Below the pieces are notes generated by a model. The model had not been told where the DNA came from. It saw only the letters and a list, made by a program, of their open reading frames with translations, and ran no database searches. From assembly GCA_022707945.1 (NCBI GenBank), contig JAKIZQ010000071.1, positions 1 through 5,542 on the forward strand: a DNA stretch of 5,542 bases, in the 5' to 3' direction. How positions within the stretch are numbered: the stretch's first letter is position 1; each line of letters begins with the position of its first letter. Origin of the DNA: Bdellovibrionales bacterium. GTDB taxonomy: Bacteria; Bdellovibrionota; JAFGOL01. This document shows, in pieces, positions 5,507 to 5,542 of this stretch. Both the position numbers and the translations under genes were made by a program.

Positions 5507-5542
5507 ACATGATATCAAAAACAAAATATTTGACCTTTAATA
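5503..5542 (+). CDS. Start of an unidentified gene, 3' truncated
   Basis: An open frame begins at TTG 5503 (four-base overlap with the ferredoxin stop, good Shine-Dalgarno spacing) or at ATG 5509 and runs off the window. Only 13 residues are visible (MNMISKTKYLTFN from the TTG). The KYLTFN opening resembles the N terminus of YjbQ/UPF0047 proteins (often annotated as secondary thiamine-phosphate synthase), but this is too short to identify the family with any confidence. Confidence 0.45.
   Translation, partial: MNMISKTKYLTFN

Overview
The window is one gapless, plus-strand gene string from an AT-rich, diderm (LPS-making) bacterium. It carries the C-terminal end of a KdsD-type arabinose-5-phosphate isomerase, an LptC-type protein with an added LptA-like domain, LptB, sigma-54 (RpoN), a short-form ribosome hibernation factor (HPF), RapZ, a flavodoxin/ferredoxin (EFR1-like) protein split over two frames, and the first codons of another gene. 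The order kdsD-lptC-lptB-rpoN-hpf-rapZ is a reduced form of the enterobacterial block kdsD-kdsC-lptC-lptA-lptB-rpoN-hpf-ptsN-rapZ. Heavy use of ATA, AGA and AGG codons, the compact layout and the clostridia/anaerobe-style redox gene point to an uncultivated anaerobic Gram-negative lineage (Omnitrophota-like or a deep deltaproteobacterial-type group). That placement is inference and is weakly supported.

Layout. Positions 1-386 hold the CBS-domain tail of KdsD. Positions 386-1348 hold lptC, which joins kdsD with a one-base TAATG overlap. Positions 1345-2070 hold lptB, with an ATGA overlap. Positions 2093-3496 hold rpoN and 3511-3825 hold hpf, each behind its own Shine-Dalgarno sequence. Positions 3822-4736 hold rapZ, with an ATGA overlap. 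Positions 4753-5506 hold the two halves of an EFR1-like iron-sulfur flavoprotein, which meet at a CTT-TAG junction at 5266-5271. A new gene begins at about 5503/5509 and runs off the end. The largest gap between genes is 22 bases, so no non-coding stretch deserves separate description. I see no tRNA, rRNA, CRISPR, insertion sequence or convincing intrinsic terminator.

How the genes work together. KdsD makes arabinose 5-phosphate for Kdo, the inner-core sugar of LPS. LptC/LptA and LptB form the periplasmic and ATPase parts of the LPS export machine. RpoN, HPF and RapZ are the regulators that commonly sit beside these genes: sigma-54 transcription, ribosome hibernation, and control of the amino-sugar supply that feeds both LPS and peptidoglycan. 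The flavodoxin/ferredoxin gene is not part of the classical block and is probably a lineage-specific redox addition to the operon.

The items most worth a second look are the split EFR1 gene, whose junction resembles the core of the RF2 (prfB) +1 frameshift site, and the two-domain LptC-LptA protein in a cluster that has no separate lptA.
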